Origin: Streptomyces blattellae | GTDB lineage: Bacteria > Actinomycetota > Actinomycetes > Streptomycetales > Streptomycetaceae | NCBI RefSeq assembly: GCF_009709555.1 | Contig: NZ_WJBG01000191.1 | Coordinates: 1-63,950 of the forward strand | DNA length: 63,950 bases | Direction of reading: 5' to 3' | Part shown: positions 50,630 to 59,800 of the stretch, one piece after another | How positions within the stretch are numbered: the stretch's first letter is position 1 | How the letters are laid out: each line of letters begins with the position of its first letter | Translations under genes and position numbers: made by a program | Notes under the pieces: model-generated | Told to the model about the DNA's origin: nothing | Database searches by the model: none | Seen by the model: the letters and a program-made list of their open reading frames with translations, nothing else

Positions 50630-50719
50630 GGGAAAAACCCCGATTCCGTTACGTCTGTTACGTCCGTTACGGAACCGGGGTTTTCCCGGAGACCACGGAA
50701 CCGGGGTCTTCCCGGAGAC

Positions 50720-50720
<1 letters not shown>
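50630..50720 (-). terminator. glyS terminator hairpin fused to a 26-bp tandem duplication
   Basis: GGGAAAAACCCCGATTCCGT (50630-50649) pairs almost perfectly with 50669-50687. The right arm is part of a 26-base unit (50669-50694) duplicated with one change at 50695-50720, the second copy touching the glyS stop codon. The loop holds three GTTACG repeats. Confidence 0.82.
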
Positions 50721-52102
<1,382 letters not shown>

Positions 52103-52195
52103 GGTGCTCTCTTCATTACGACGACGGACGACGAAGCGAGGTGCTTCCAGCGAATGCTTCAGGTTACCGGCGCAGGCTCCCCCTCAACCAAATCG

Positions 52196-52254
52196 GGCCG
52201 CACTCGGGGCCGTACTCAGGCCGCGCTCGGGGCCGCGCTCAGGGCCGCACTCAG
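52196..52254. repeat. 12-bp tandem array between glyS and znuA
   Basis: Five consecutive copies of a GGCCGCACTCAG-like unit (one shortened to 11 bases) lie at 52196-52254, between the glyS start and the Zur boxes. Confidence 0.88.
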
Positions 52255-52273
52255 GGCCTCCCCGGACCTTTGT

Positions 52274-52310
52274 TGACAATCGTTTCCAGGTTTGTTGAAA
52301 ATGACTGTCA
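52274..52310 (+). promoter_or_regulatory. Two tandem Zur-like boxes at znuA
   Basis: TGACAATCGTTTCCA (52274-52288) and TGAAAATGACTGTCA (52296-52310) match the Streptomyces Zur palindrome TGAAAAT-n-ATTTTCA at 11 and 12 of 14 positions. They are 22 bases apart, and the second touches the znuA start codon. Zinc-bound Zur would repress znuABC here. Confidence 0.85.
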
Positions 52311-53263
52311 TGAACGCACGTCGTCGTCTGATACCCACGGCCGTGGTGACCGCTCTCGGTCTCGCGGCCCTCTCCGCCTGCTCCTCCGACAGTGCGGACT
52401 CCGGCAACACCGACCAGTTCGACGTCGTCGCGTCGTTCTACCCGATGCAGTTCCTCGCCGAGGAGATCGGCGGGGACCATGTGAACGTCACCAGCCTCAC
52501 CGAACCCGGCCAGGAGCCGCACGACCTGGAGATCAGCGCCAGGCAGACCGCGCAGCTCCAGGAGTCCGACGCGGTGCTCTACCTCAAGGGTCTGCAGCCC
52601 GCCGTCGACGACGCCGTCTCCCAGTCCGAGGTCAAGACGAAGATCGACGCCGCCACCCTGACCTCCCTGGAGAAGCACGGCAACGAGGTCGGCGGCCACG
52701 CGGAAGAGCACGACGACGAGCACGGCCACGAGGAAGAGTCCGGCCAGGACCCCCACATCTGGCTCGACCCGGTGAAGTACGCCGAGGTCGCCGAGGGCGT
52801 CGGCAAGGCCCTGGAGAAGGCCGACCCGGACAACGCGGCCGACTACAAGAAGAACACCGAGACCCTGGTCAAGCGGCTCGACGACCTCAACACGCAGTAC
52901 GAGACGGGCCTGCGCGACACCGAGTCCAAGGTCTTCATCACCACGCACGCCGCCTTCGGCTACCTCGCCGAGCGCTACGGCCTGATCGAGGAGGCCATCA
53001 GCGGCCTCGACCCCGAGTCCGAGCCCAGCGGCGCGCGCATCAAGGAACTTGAGAAGATGGCCGAGGCCGACGGCGTCACCACCGTGTTCTACGAGACACT
53101 CGTCAGCGACAAGACCGCGAAGACCATCGCCGAGGACTCGAACCTCAAGACCGACGTCCTCGACCCGATCGAGGGCATCACGGACAAGTCCAGGGGCGAC
53201 GACTACTTCCAGGTCATGGAGTCCAACCTCAAGGCGCTGCAGACCGCCCTGGGAGCCAAGTGA
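52310..53263 (+). CDS. znuA: Zinc ABC transporter substrate-binding lipoprotein
   Basis: A 317-residue extracytoplasmic zinc-binding protein. Signal peptide with lipobox ALSAC (Cys at about residue 23), then a cluster A-I fold: VVASFYPMQFLAEEIGGDHVNV, a His-rich loop HAEEHDDEHGHEEESG (about residues 129-144) and conserved ligands in DPHIWLDPVKYA, TTHAAFGYLAERYGL and the final VLDPIEGI. ATG 52310 is used; ATG 52301 is possible, though it lies within the second Zur-like box. The gene leads znuC and znuB. Confidence 0.95.
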   Translation: MNARRRLIPTAVVTALGLAALSACSSDSADSGNTDQFDVVASFYPMQFLAEEIGGDHVNVTSLTEPGQEPHDLEISARQTAQLQESDAVLYLKGLQPAVDDAVSQSEVKTKIDAATLTSLEKHGNEVGGHAEEHDDEHGHEEESGQDPHIWLDPVKYAEVAEGVGKALEKADPDNAADYKKNTETLVKRLDDLNTQYETGLRDTESKVFITTHAAFGYLAERYGLIEEAISGLDPESEPSGARIKELEKMAEADGVTTVFYETLVSDKTAKTIAEDSNLKTDVLDPIEGITDKSRGDDYFQVMESNLKALQTALGAK

Positions 53264-53306
53264 CCGTTGATTCCGTTGATGGAGAACCGCTGATGGAGGA
53301 CCACTC

Positions 53307-54074
53307 GTGAGCGAGCCCGTCATATCGCTGCGCGGCGTACACGCCGAGCTGGGTTCGCGCCCGGTCCTGCGCGGCATCGACCTCACCGTGGGCCACGGTG
53401 AGGTCGTCGCGCTGCTCGGCGCCAACGGCTCCGGCAAGTCGACCGCCGTCCGCACCCTCATCGGCCAGGTCCCGGTCTCCCACGGCGAGATAGAGATCTT
53501 CGGCACCCCGCGCCAGCGGTTCCGCGACTGGGCGCGCGTGGGATACGTCCCGCAGCGCACGACCGCGGCCGGCGGCGTCCCCGCCACGGTGACCGAGGTC
53601 GTCTCCTCGGGCCGCCTCTCCCGCACCCGCTTCGGCGTCCTGCGCAAGACCGACCGGGACGCGATACGGCACTCCCTGGAGCTGGTCGGCATGGCGGACC
53701 GCGCCAAGGACTCCGTGAACGCCCTCTCCGGCGGCCAGCACCAGCGGGTCCTGATCGCCCGCGCGCTCGCCTCCGCCCCCGAACTGCTGATCATGGACGA
53801 GCCGATGGCGGGCGTGGACCTGGCCAGCCAGGAGGTGCTGGCGCGCACGCTCAGCGAGCAGGTCGCCGCCGGTACGACGGTCCTCCTCGTCCTGCATGAA
53901 CTGGGCCCGCTGGAGCCCTTGATCGACCGCGCGGTCGTCCTGCGCGACGGCTGCGTCCTGCACGACGGCCCGCCGCCCAAGGCGGTCGGCCAGCACGCAC
54001 TGCCCGGCCACGATCACGTCCACCCGCACGCGGCGCCGGACACCGAACCGATCCGGACGGGACTGCTGAGCTGA
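53307..54074 (+). CDS. znuC: Zinc ABC transporter ATP-binding protein
   Basis: A 255-residue cytoplasmic ATPase: Walker A GANGSGKST, signature LSGGQHQRV, Walker B LLIMDEPMAGVD, H-loop LVLHELG. The C-terminus is His-rich (HALPGHDHVHPHA), as in other ZnuC proteins, perhaps binding zinc. GTG 53307 starts the gene, and its stop overlaps the start of znuB (TGATG). Confidence 0.95.
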   Translation: MSEPVISLRGVHAELGSRPVLRGIDLTVGHGEVVALLGANGSGKSTAVRTLIGQVPVSHGEIEIFGTPRQRFRDWARVGYVPQRTTAAGGVPATVTEVVSSGRLSRTRFGVLRKTDRDAIRHSLELVGMADRAKDSVNALSGGQHQRVLIARALASAPELLIMDEPMAGVDLASQEVLARTLSEQVAAGTTVLLVLHELGPLEPLIDRAVVLRDGCVLHDGPPPKAVGQHALPGHDHVHPHAAPDTEPIRTGLLS

Positions 54075-54976
54075 TGGAATTCCTCGACTACGCCTTCATG
54101 CAGCGGGCCCTGCTCGCCGCCGTCCTGGTCGGCATCACCGCCCCCGCGATCGGCATCTACCTCGTCCAGCGCCGCCAGGCCCTGATGGGCGACGGCATCG
54201 GCCATGTCGCGATGACCGGCGTCGGCCTGGGCTTCCTCCTCTCCACCTCACCGGTGTGGATGGCGACGGCGGTCGCGGTGATCGGCGCCGTACTGATGGA
54301 GCTGATCCGCTGGTACGGCAGGACCCGCGGCGACATCGCCCTCGCGATGCTCTTCTACGGCGGTATGGCCGGCGGCGTGATGTTCATCAACCTCGCGCCG
54401 GGCGGCTCCAACGCCAACCTCAACTCGTATCTGTTCGGTTCGCTGTCCACGGTCTCCGAGGACGACGTGACGGCGATCTGCCTGCTCGCGGGCTTCGTGG
54501 TGTTGGTCACCCTGGGCCTGCGCCGCCAGTTGTTCGCGGTCAGCCAGGACGAGGAGTTCGCGCGGGTCACGGGTCTGCCCGTGCGTGCGCTGAACCTGCT
54601 GACGGCGGTCACGGCGGCGGTGACGGTGACCGTCGCGATGCGGGTGGTCGGCCTGCTGCTGGTGTCCGCGCTGATGGTGGTGCCGGTCGCCGCGGCACAG
54701 CAGCTCAGCCGTAGTTTCGCGGCCACGTTCGCCATCGCGGTCGCGATCGGCGTGACCGCGACCATCGGCGGGACCGTGACGTCGTACTACCAGGACGTGC
54801 CGCCCGGCGCGACCATCGTGCTGCTGACGATCGCCGTGTTCATCGCGCTGACCGCGCTCGCGGCTCCGCTGGCCCGCCGCCGCGCACGGGCCCTGGCCGC
54901 GGCGCACCCCGTGGGAGACCCTGCGGAATGCATGATTCCGGCCACCCGGGAACGGGATGGAAAGGTCGGCGTCTGA
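54074..54976 (+). CDS. znuB: Zinc ABC transporter permease
   Basis: A 300-residue integral membrane permease with about eight helices: RALLAAVLVGITAPAIGIYLVQRRQALMGDGIGHVAMTGVGLG shows the typical family start, and MRVVGLLLVSALMVVPVAAAQQL is the conserved late segment. Completes ZnuABC. It ends 197 bases before zur; that gap contains a large hairpin. Confidence 0.95.
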   Translation: MEFLDYAFMQRALLAAVLVGITAPAIGIYLVQRRQALMGDGIGHVAMTGVGLGFLLSTSPVWMATAVAVIGAVLMELIRWYGRTRGDIALAMLFYGGMAGGVMFINLAPGGSNANLNSYLFGSLSTVSEDDVTAICLLAGFVVLVTLGLRRQLFAVSQDEEFARVTGLPVRALNLLTAVTAAVTVTVAMRVVGLLLVSALMVVPVAAAQQLSRSFAATFAIAVAIGVTATIGGTVTSYYQDVPPGATIVLLTIAVFIALTALAAPLARRRARALAAAHPVGDPAECMIPATRERDGKVGV

Positions 54977-55051
54977 CCGTGCACAGGTCGGGCTGGCACA
55001 ATGGCCCGGCACGGCAAGCGCAATGAGAGTCGCTCGGGCGCCGTAGAGCGC

Positions 55052-55131
55052 GCCGGTGTCGAAACGGCGAACGCGTGGAGGCGCTGGAGGCGCCGGAGGC
55101 GTGAGAGCACGTTCGCCGTCTCAACACCGGC
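55052..55131 (+). terminator. Large two-segment hairpin between znuB and zur
   Basis: GCCGGTGT (55052-55059) and ACGGCGAACG (55064-55073) pair with CGTTCGCCGT (55110-55119) and ACACCGGC (55124-55131), leaving a 4 x 4 internal loop. The apical loop carries GGAGGCG three times. Probably a terminator or an mRNA processing/attenuation structure that separates zur from znuABC expression. Confidence 0.75.
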
Positions 55132-55173
55132 ACAACGCGCCCGGAGGCGACCGAGCAACAAAAGGAGGACCCG

Positions 55174-55593
55174 GTGACGACCGCTGGACAGCCGGTGAAG
55201 GGCCGAGCCACCCGGCAGCGTGCCGCCGTGGCCGCGGCGCTCGACGAGGTCGACGAGTTCCGCAGCGCGCAGGACCTGCACGACATGCTGAAGCACAAGG
55301 GCGATTCCGTCGGGCTCACCACGGTCTACCGCACCCTCCAGTCCCTCGCCGAAGCCGGTGAGGTCGACGTACTGCGCACCTCCGACGGAGAGTCGGTCTA
55401 CCGCCGCTGCTCCACGGGTGAGCACCACCACCACCTCGTCTGCCGGGCCTGCGGCAAGGCCGTCGAGGTCGAGGGCCCGGCCGTGGAGCGGTGGGCGGAC
55501 TCGATCGCCGCGGAGCACGGGTACGTCAACGTGGCCCACACGGTGGAGATCTTCGGAACGTGCGCGGAGTGCGCGGCGGCGCAGCAGGCCTAG
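55174..55593 (+). CDS. zur: Fur-family zinc uptake regulator
   Basis: A 139-residue Fur-type repressor. The winged helix spans residues about 5-80 (RATRQRAAVAAALDEVDEFRSAQDLHD, VGLTTVYRTLQSLAEAGEVDVLR). Metal-site residues follow in HHHHLVCRACGKAVEVEG and the C-terminal CAECAAA; the four cysteines of the two CxxC pairs form the structural zinc site. GTG 55174 has AAAGGAGG upstream. Its position after znuABC and the Zur boxes at znuA identify it as Zur rather than Fur. Confidence 0.95.
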   Translation: MTTAGQPVKGRATRQRAAVAAALDEVDEFRSAQDLHDMLKHKGDSVGLTTVYRTLQSLAEAGEVDVLRTSDGESVYRRCSTGEHHHHLVCRACGKAVEVEGPAVERWADSIAAEHGYVNVAHTVEIFGTCAECAAAQQA

Positions 55594-55773
55594 GCACAGC
55601 CTGCGGGCAGTCGGCCCAGCCGCACAGCCTGCGGGCATTCGTGCCTCCCTCAGTGCCTTAAGGGCCTGGGGGGACCCCCAGGGCGGCACGGGTGGGCGCA
55701 GGCGGCACCCCGTCAGCGCCGGGCTGCGCGACCCAACCCCCGCCCAGCCATTACGCGGAGCGCCGAGCGCCGA
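55594..55773. other. Convergent gap between zur and uppS
   Basis: GCACAGCCTGCGGGCA occurs at 55595-55610 and 55622-55637. A CTGGGGGGACCCCCAG hairpin is at 55667-55682, followed by dispersed element C. No gene is seen. Confidence 0.65.
55682..55730. repeat. Dispersed hairpin element C, copy 2 (inverted)
   Basis: The 49-base stretch is the reverse complement of 5979-6025 with two extra bases. Like the first copy it lies between convergent genes, and it adjoins another hairpin. Confidence 0.78.
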
Positions 55774-56619
55774 TCAGCCCTGCTCCACGTCCGCCCGCCC
55801 TTCCATCGCCAGCAGCTCCTCGTTGGGGATCGCGCCGCCGAACCGCCGGTCCCGCGACGCGAATTCCACGCAGGCACGCCACAGGTCACGGCGGTCGAAG
55901 TCCGGCCACAGCACATCCTGGAAGACCATCTCGGCGTAGGCGCTCTGCCAGAGCAGGTAGTTGGAGGTGCGCTGCTCGCCGCTGGGCCGCAGGAAGAGGT
56001 CCACGTCCGGCATGTCGGGGTAGTAGAGGTACTTCGCGAAGGTCTTCTCGTTGACCTTGGACGGGTCGAGCCGCCCGGCACGTACGTCCTCGGCGAGGGC
56101 CAGCGCGGCATCCGCGATCTCCGCTCGCCCGCCGTAGTTCATGCAGAAGTACAGGGTCAGCTTGTCGTTGCCCTTGGTCTGCTCCTGGGCGACCTGGAGC
56201 TCCTGGGCGACCGACTTCCACAGCTTGGGCATCCGGCCCACCCAGCGCACCCGGACGCCCAGTTCGTCGAGCTGGTCGCGGCTCTTGCGGATGAAGTCGC
56301 GGTTGAAGTTCATCAGGAAGCGCACCTCGTCGGGCGAGCGCTTCCAGTTCTCGGTGGAGAAGGCGTAGAGCGAGATCGCCCCGACGCCCATCTCGATCGC
56401 GCCCTGCAGCACGTCGAGCACCCGCTCCGCACCGACCTTGTGCCCTTCCGTCCGCGGCAGCCCGCGCCCCTTGGCCCAGCGTCCGTTCCCGTCCATGACG
56501 ATCGCCACATGGCGGGGGATCAGCTCGCCGGGGAGCTTCGGCGCACGCGCACCGGACGGGTGCGGCTCCGGCGTCTTGTACTCGCGGCGCTGGCGCCCCA
56601 GGAACCCGCGTACGGCCAT
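55774..56619 (-). CDS. uppS: Isoprenyl transferase (undecaprenyl diphosphate synthase)
   Basis: A 281-residue cis-prenyltransferase making the polyprenyl carrier for cell-wall synthesis. Motifs: HVAIVMDGNGRWAKGRGLPR with the catalytic Asp, AISLYAFSTENWKRS, TLYFCMNYGGRAEIADA and DLFLRPSGEQRTSNYLLWQSAYAE. The extra 30-residue N-terminus is common in actinobacteria. It follows recO on the same strand after a short purine-rich repeat. Confidence 0.95.
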   Translation of the reverse strand: MAVRGFLGRQRREYKTPEPHPSGARAPKLPGELIPRHVAIVMDGNGRWAKGRGLPRTEGHKVGAERVLDVLQGAIEMGVGAISLYAFSTENWKRSPDEVRFLMNFNRDFIRKSRDQLDELGVRVRWVGRMPKLWKSVAQELQVAQEQTKGNDKLTLYFCMNYGGRAEIADAALALAEDVRAGRLDPSKVNEKTFAKYLYYPDMPDVDLFLRPSGEQRTSNYLLWQSAYAEMVFQDVLWPDFDRRDLWRACVEFASRDRRFGGAIPNEELLAMEGRADVEQG

Positions 56620-56643
56620 GTGCTTCTCGTCTCCTTGCGTCTT

Positions 56644-56691
56644 CTACTTCGTCTAGTTCTTCGTCTACTTCTTCGTCTAGTTCTTCGTCTA
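56644..56691. repeat. 12-bp tandem array anchored on the recO stop codon
   Basis: On the recO strand, TAG ACG AAG AAC/AAG repeats. TAG is in frame at 56691 (the true stop), 56679, 56667, 56655 and 56646, giving five successive in-frame stops. The array fills most of the gap to uppS and is almost pure purine on that strand. Confidence 0.94.
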
Positions 56692-57435
56692 CTTCTCTAC
56701 GTAGCGAAGTGAGCGCAGCCCGCGCTCCAGGTGCCAGTGCAGGTAGGCCGAGACCAGCCCGCTGCCCTCCCGCACATACCGCGGCTCGCACGCGTCCGCG
56801 GTCTCCCAGTCTCCCGTAAGCAGCGCGCCCAGGAGTTCCAGGGTCTGCGGCGAGGGTACGACGCTGCCGGGCACCCGGCAGTCGACGCAGACGGAACCTC
56901 CGGAGGCCACGGAGAAGAACCGGTTCGGCCCGGCCAGCCCGCACTTCGCGCAGTCGCCGAAGCTGGGCGCGTACCCGTTGACGGCGAGCGAGCGGAGCAG
57001 GAAGGCGTCGAGGACGAGGTGGGGGGCGTGCTCGCCCCGGGCGAGGGTGCGCAGGGCGCCGACGAGCAGCAGATACTGCTGGACCGCCGGCTCGCCCTCG
57101 TGGTCGGTGAAACGCTCGGCGGTCTCCAGCATCGCCGTCCCGGCCGTGTAACGGGCGTAGTCGCTCACGATCCCGCCACCGTACGGAGCGATGGTCTCGC
57201 TCTGCGTGCACAGCGGCAGACCGCGCCCGACCAGCTCACTCCCCCGCGCGAAGAACTGCACGTCGACGTGGGAGAAGGGTTCGAGCCGCGCGCCGAATTT
57301 GGATTTCGTCCTGCGCACACCGCGCGCCACGGCCCGCACCCGCCCGTGCCCCCGCGTGAGCAGCGTGATGATCCGGTCCGCCTCGCCCAGCTTCTGGGTG
57401 CGCAGGACGATGCCGTCGTCGCGGAACAGACTCAT
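56689..57435 (-). CDS. recO: DNA repair protein RecO
   Basis: A 248-residue recombination mediator that helps RecA load on SSB-coated DNA. An N-terminal OB fold (SLFRDDGIVLRTQKLGEADRI, RRTKSKFGARLEPFSHVDVQFF) is followed by a helical domain with the zinc motif DCAKCGLAG then VCVDC. ATG 57435 is chosen; ATG 57444, giving three more residues, is equally plausible since neither has a strong ribosome-binding site. The stop codon is part of a 12-bp tandem array. Confidence 0.93.
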   Translation of the reverse strand: MSLFRDDGIVLRTQKLGEADRIITLLTRGHGRVRAVARGVRRTKSKFGARLEPFSHVDVQFFARGSELVGRGLPLCTQSETIAPYGGGIVSDYARYTAGTAMLETAERFTDHEGEPAVQQYLLLVGALRTLARGEHAPHLVLDAFLLRSLAVNGYAPSFGDCAKCGLAGPNRFFSVASGGSVCVDCRVPGSVVPSPQTLELLGALLTGDWETADACEPRYVREGSGLVSAYLHWHLERGLRSLRYVEK

Positions 57436-57539
57436 GAGGCCCATTGTCGCGTACGCGGACAGTCAGCCGCTGGGGACCGTCTCCACCCTCGCGAGTGAAC
57501 CCGGCGGCTACATGTGGCGTCGGACCGCCCACGACAGTA

Positions 57540-57558
57540 AGACTCTCCGTATGAGTCT
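57540..57558. promoter_or_regulatory. Dyad over the antitoxin start codon
   Basis: AGACTC (57540-57545) and GAGTCT (57553-57558) are perfect arms around a seven-base spacer that contains most of the ATG at 57551. A site here fits autoregulation by the antitoxin/toxin complex. Confidence 0.6.
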
Positions 57559-57817
57559 AGAGCGTGTCACCATCACCATCCCCGGCGAAACACTCGAAGC
57601 GGTCAAGACGGCCGCCGAGCGCGAGGGCCTCAGCGTGTCCGCCTGGCTGTCCCGGGCAGCCGAACGCGCGGCGAAGATCGAGGCGGGGCTTGCGGCGGCG
57701 GAGGAGGCGATGGCCTATGTGGATCCGCCGACGCCGGAGGAGCGGGCATGGGTCCACGCCGTCATGGACGACGCCACCCGCCCCGCGGACGACTGCTCGC
57801 GAGGTGCCGCCGCGTGA
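57551..57817 (+). CDS. Ribbon-helix-helix-type antitoxin
   Basis: An 88-residue protein starting MSLERVTITIPGETLEAVK, a beta-strand/helix opening typical of VapB/CopG ribbon-helix-helix DNA-binding proteins, then helical REGLSVSAWLSRAAERAAKIE and a disordered-looking C-terminus. Predicted to neutralise the PIN-domain protein encoded next, with which it overlaps (GTGA). A dyad over its start codon suggests self-repression. Confidence 0.85.
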   Translation: MSLERVTITIPGETLEAVKTAAEREGLSVSAWLSRAAERAAKIEAGLAAAEEAMAYVDPPTPEERAWVHAVMDDATRPADDCSRGAAA

Positions 57818-58218
57818 GCACTTTGAAGCCGTTCCTGTACGACACCGGAGCACTGGTCGCCGCGGAGCGGAACCACGTCGCCTTCTGGCAAGCTCATCGC
57901 TCGTATCTGACTGCGGGCGGTGTACCCATGGTCCCCGCCCCTGTCATGTCCGAGACCTGGCAAAACGGCGCTCGCCAGGTGCAGCTGGCACGTCTGCTCA
58001 GCGGTTGCGACGTTCCAGCCCTGGACCGCGGTCTCGCCAGGAGCGTCGGCGAACTCTTGGGGCGGGCCGACGTGTCGGATCCGGTCGACGGCGCTGTCGC
58101 AGTCCTCGCCGCCCAGCTCGGAGCCAGGGTGTTCACGTCGGATCCCGACGACATCCAGCACCTTCTGGACAACATGGGCGAGGCGGGTAAGCGCGTCAGA
58201 ATCTGGCCGCTGCACTGA
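57814..58218 (+). CDS. PIN-domain ribonuclease toxin (VapC-like)
   Basis: A 134-residue PIN domain. The conserved acidic residues are visible: Asp in FLYDTGALVAAE, Glu in APVMSETWQ, Asp in VSDPVDGAVAVLA and Asp in VFTSDPDDIQHL. Such toxins cleave RNA in a magnesium-dependent way. GTG 57814 overlaps the antitoxin stop. The complete acidic set suggests it is active; RNA target unknown. Confidence 0.87.
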   Translation: MSTLKPFLYDTGALVAAERNHVAFWQAHRSYLTAGGVPMVPAPVMSETWQNGARQVQLARLLSGCDVPALDRGLARSVGELLGRADVSDPVDGAVAVLAAQLGARVFTSDPDDIQHLLDNMGEAGKRVRIWPLH

Positions 58219-58236
58219 CCCGCACAGCGGCCACCG

Positions 58237-58452
58237 TCAGGGCACCTCACCCCGACTGCGCGCGTTCGCGTGCGCGGTCGCCGCGCTGAGCCGCTCCGCG
58301 GGCGTCGCACGCCGTACGGCGCCCGGCTCCGCGTCCCACTCCTTGCCGCCGCCGTACGGTCTCAACTGGACGTAGGGCCCCTCATGCCCCATGACGACGC
58401 CGAGCCGCCCGCTGCGGGTGTCCACGACATGTGCCCCGACCGGCGGCCTCAC
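58237..58452 (-). CDS. Small conserved protein of an XRE-neighbour pair
   Basis: A 71-residue protein, PPVGAHVVDTRSGRLGVVMGHEGPYVQLRPYGGGKEWDAEP, a compact beta-rich SH3-like sequence frequently seen near XRE/DUF397 genes in Streptomyces. Function unknown. Its start overlaps the end of the next minus-strand gene (ATGA). Confidence 0.75.
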   Translation of the reverse strand: MRPPVGAHVVDTRSGRLGVVMGHEGPYVQLRPYGGGKEWDAEPGAVRRATPAERLSAATAHANARSRGEVP

Positions 58453-58655
58453 CGCACAACCGCCGCGAGTCGCTGCGCGGTCCCGACGGAGCAGCGGCCC
58501 AATTCGACGAGCGGACAGGGTGCCTCCCGCGCAAGACTCGCCGGGTCGATCCGCAGGGACGGCAGAATGATTCCTGCGTTTTCCAATGCTGCCCGCAATT
58601 CCTTCACTGCTTCCTCCGCCTCTTCGACGCAGAGCGCCGAGTGTCGTGCCGTCAC
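58449..58655 (-). CDS. Small conserved helical protein
   Basis: A 68-residue protein, TARHSALCVEEAEEAVKELRAALENAGIILPSLRIDPA with PLVELGRCSVGTAQRLAAV. It is upstream of and coupled to the preceding small gene and divergent from the XRE regulator. No family name is known to me; the pair probably belongs with the regulator. Confidence 0.75.
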   Translation of the reverse strand: MTARHSALCVEEAEEAVKELRAALENAGIILPSLRIDPASLAREAPCPLVELGRCSVGTAQRLAAVVR

Positions 58656-58771
58656 GTGCTTCCCCTCTCTTTTCGGGTTCTACGCTTCACATCTCAAGGG
58701 TGACGTCTCACCTCTACACTCGGCAGGAGTCTGTGCTCTACAAGTGCACGGCAGCACAAGGGGGTTGAACT

Positions 58772-59605
58772 GTGGCCAACGGTTCACGTCAGGCGGCGTG
58801 GGAGTTCTTCGGTGCGGAACTGAAGCGGCGCCGGGAGGAAAAGGGGCTCACTCAGGTCGAGTTGGGGGCGCGTGTTTTCGTATCCGGCGGATACATCGGC
58901 CAGTTCGAACAGGCGATTCGGAAACCGCAACTGGATGTGGCGCAGCGGATCGACGGCATCCTACAAACCGACGGCTTTTTCGAACGGCTTTGGCGAAAGC
59001 TCATCAAGGAGCAGCCGTACACGGAGTACTTCGCGCATGTGGTCGAGCTGGAGCGGCTGGCGACGGAGATCTGTGAGTATGCGCCGACGGTTGTGCCGGG
59101 GCTGTTGCAGACACGGGGGTACGCAGAGGCGGTGTTCCTGGCGGGCAATCCGTTCGCCGCCGACGAATACATCGAGGAGCTGATCAAGGGTCGGACGGAC
59201 CGGGCTCGACTCCTCAAGGACGCTACACGGCCCGTGTATTGGGTGGTCCTCCACGAGACAGTGCTGCGCATCCCGGTCGGTGGACCGGTGGTCATGGCGC
59301 AGCAGCTGGAACACATCGCAGCGATGATCCGGGAACGCACGGTGCTCGTGCAGGTGCTGCCGTTCTCGGCCGGGGCACACCGGGTGATGGGCAAGATGAT
59401 GAAGCTCATGGAGTTCGAGGACGCCCCGCCAACTGTCTATACAGAGGGTGTGTTTTCGGGGAGTCTGCTGGACGAACCGGCGGTGGTGAAGCGCGTCCGA
59501 GCGTCCTACGATCACATCAGGGCCGCCGCGTTGTCGCCGGAGGCGTCCCAGGCCCTGATCGAATCGGCGGCGGAGGACTGCAGACGATGCGCGAGTACGA
59601 CCTGA
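58772..59605 (+). CDS. XRE-family regulator with DUF5753 domain
   Basis: A 277-residue regulator. The N-terminal helix-turn-helix (residues about 8-65, ELKRRREEKGLTQVELGARVFVSGGYIGQFEQAIRKP) is followed by a DUF5753 ligand-like domain (EICEYAPTVVPGLLQTRGYAEAVF, VVLHETVLRIPVGGP, VQVLPFSAGAHRVMG). These Streptomyces regulators pair with small DUF397 proteins in WhiJ-like systems linked to development. GTG 58772 has AAGGGGG upstream. Its end overlaps the DUF397 gene by 19 bases. Confidence 0.92.
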   Translation: MANGSRQAAWEFFGAELKRRREEKGLTQVELGARVFVSGGYIGQFEQAIRKPQLDVAQRIDGILQTDGFFERLWRKLIKEQPYTEYFAHVVELERLATEICEYAPTVVPGLLQTRGYAEAVFLAGNPFAADEYIEELIKGRTDRARLLKDATRPVYWVVLHETVLRIPVGGPVVMAQQLEHIAAMIRERTVLVQVLPFSAGAHRVMGKMMKLMEFEDAPPTVYTEGVFSGSLLDEPAVVKRVRASYDHIRAAALSPEASQALIESAAEDCRRCASTT

Positions 59606-59784
59606 CCAACGCCCGCTGGCGCAAGAGCGGCTACAGCGGCGGCGACGGCGGGGAGGACTGCATCGAAGTCGCCGACGGAGTCCCCGGCGTCGTCCCCGTC
59701 CGCGACAGCAAAGTGGCCGGCGGCCCCGTCGTCCTGATTGGCTCGGCGGCTTGGACGGCGTTCGTCGGCGCCGTCACGAGGTGA
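59587..59784 (+). CDS. DUF397 protein
   Basis: A 65-residue protein: YDLTNARWRKSGYSGGDGGEDCIEVAD, VPVRDSKVAGGPVVLIGSAAWTAFV, which covers the whole DUF397 family pattern. It is the usual small partner of the preceding XRE regulator, probably modulating its activity or counteracting it. ATG 59587 lies inside the upstream gene. Confidence 0.92.
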   Translation: MREYDLTNARWRKSGYSGGDGGEDCIEVADGVPGVVPVRDSKVAGGPVVLIGSAAWTAFVGAVTR

Positions 59785-59800
59785 CCGCCGACGCCCCGCG

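Noticed and set aside
57191..57550. Upstream extension of the antitoxin frame
   Set aside because: It overlaps recO in antisense; ATG 57551 gives the correct ribbon-helix-helix start.
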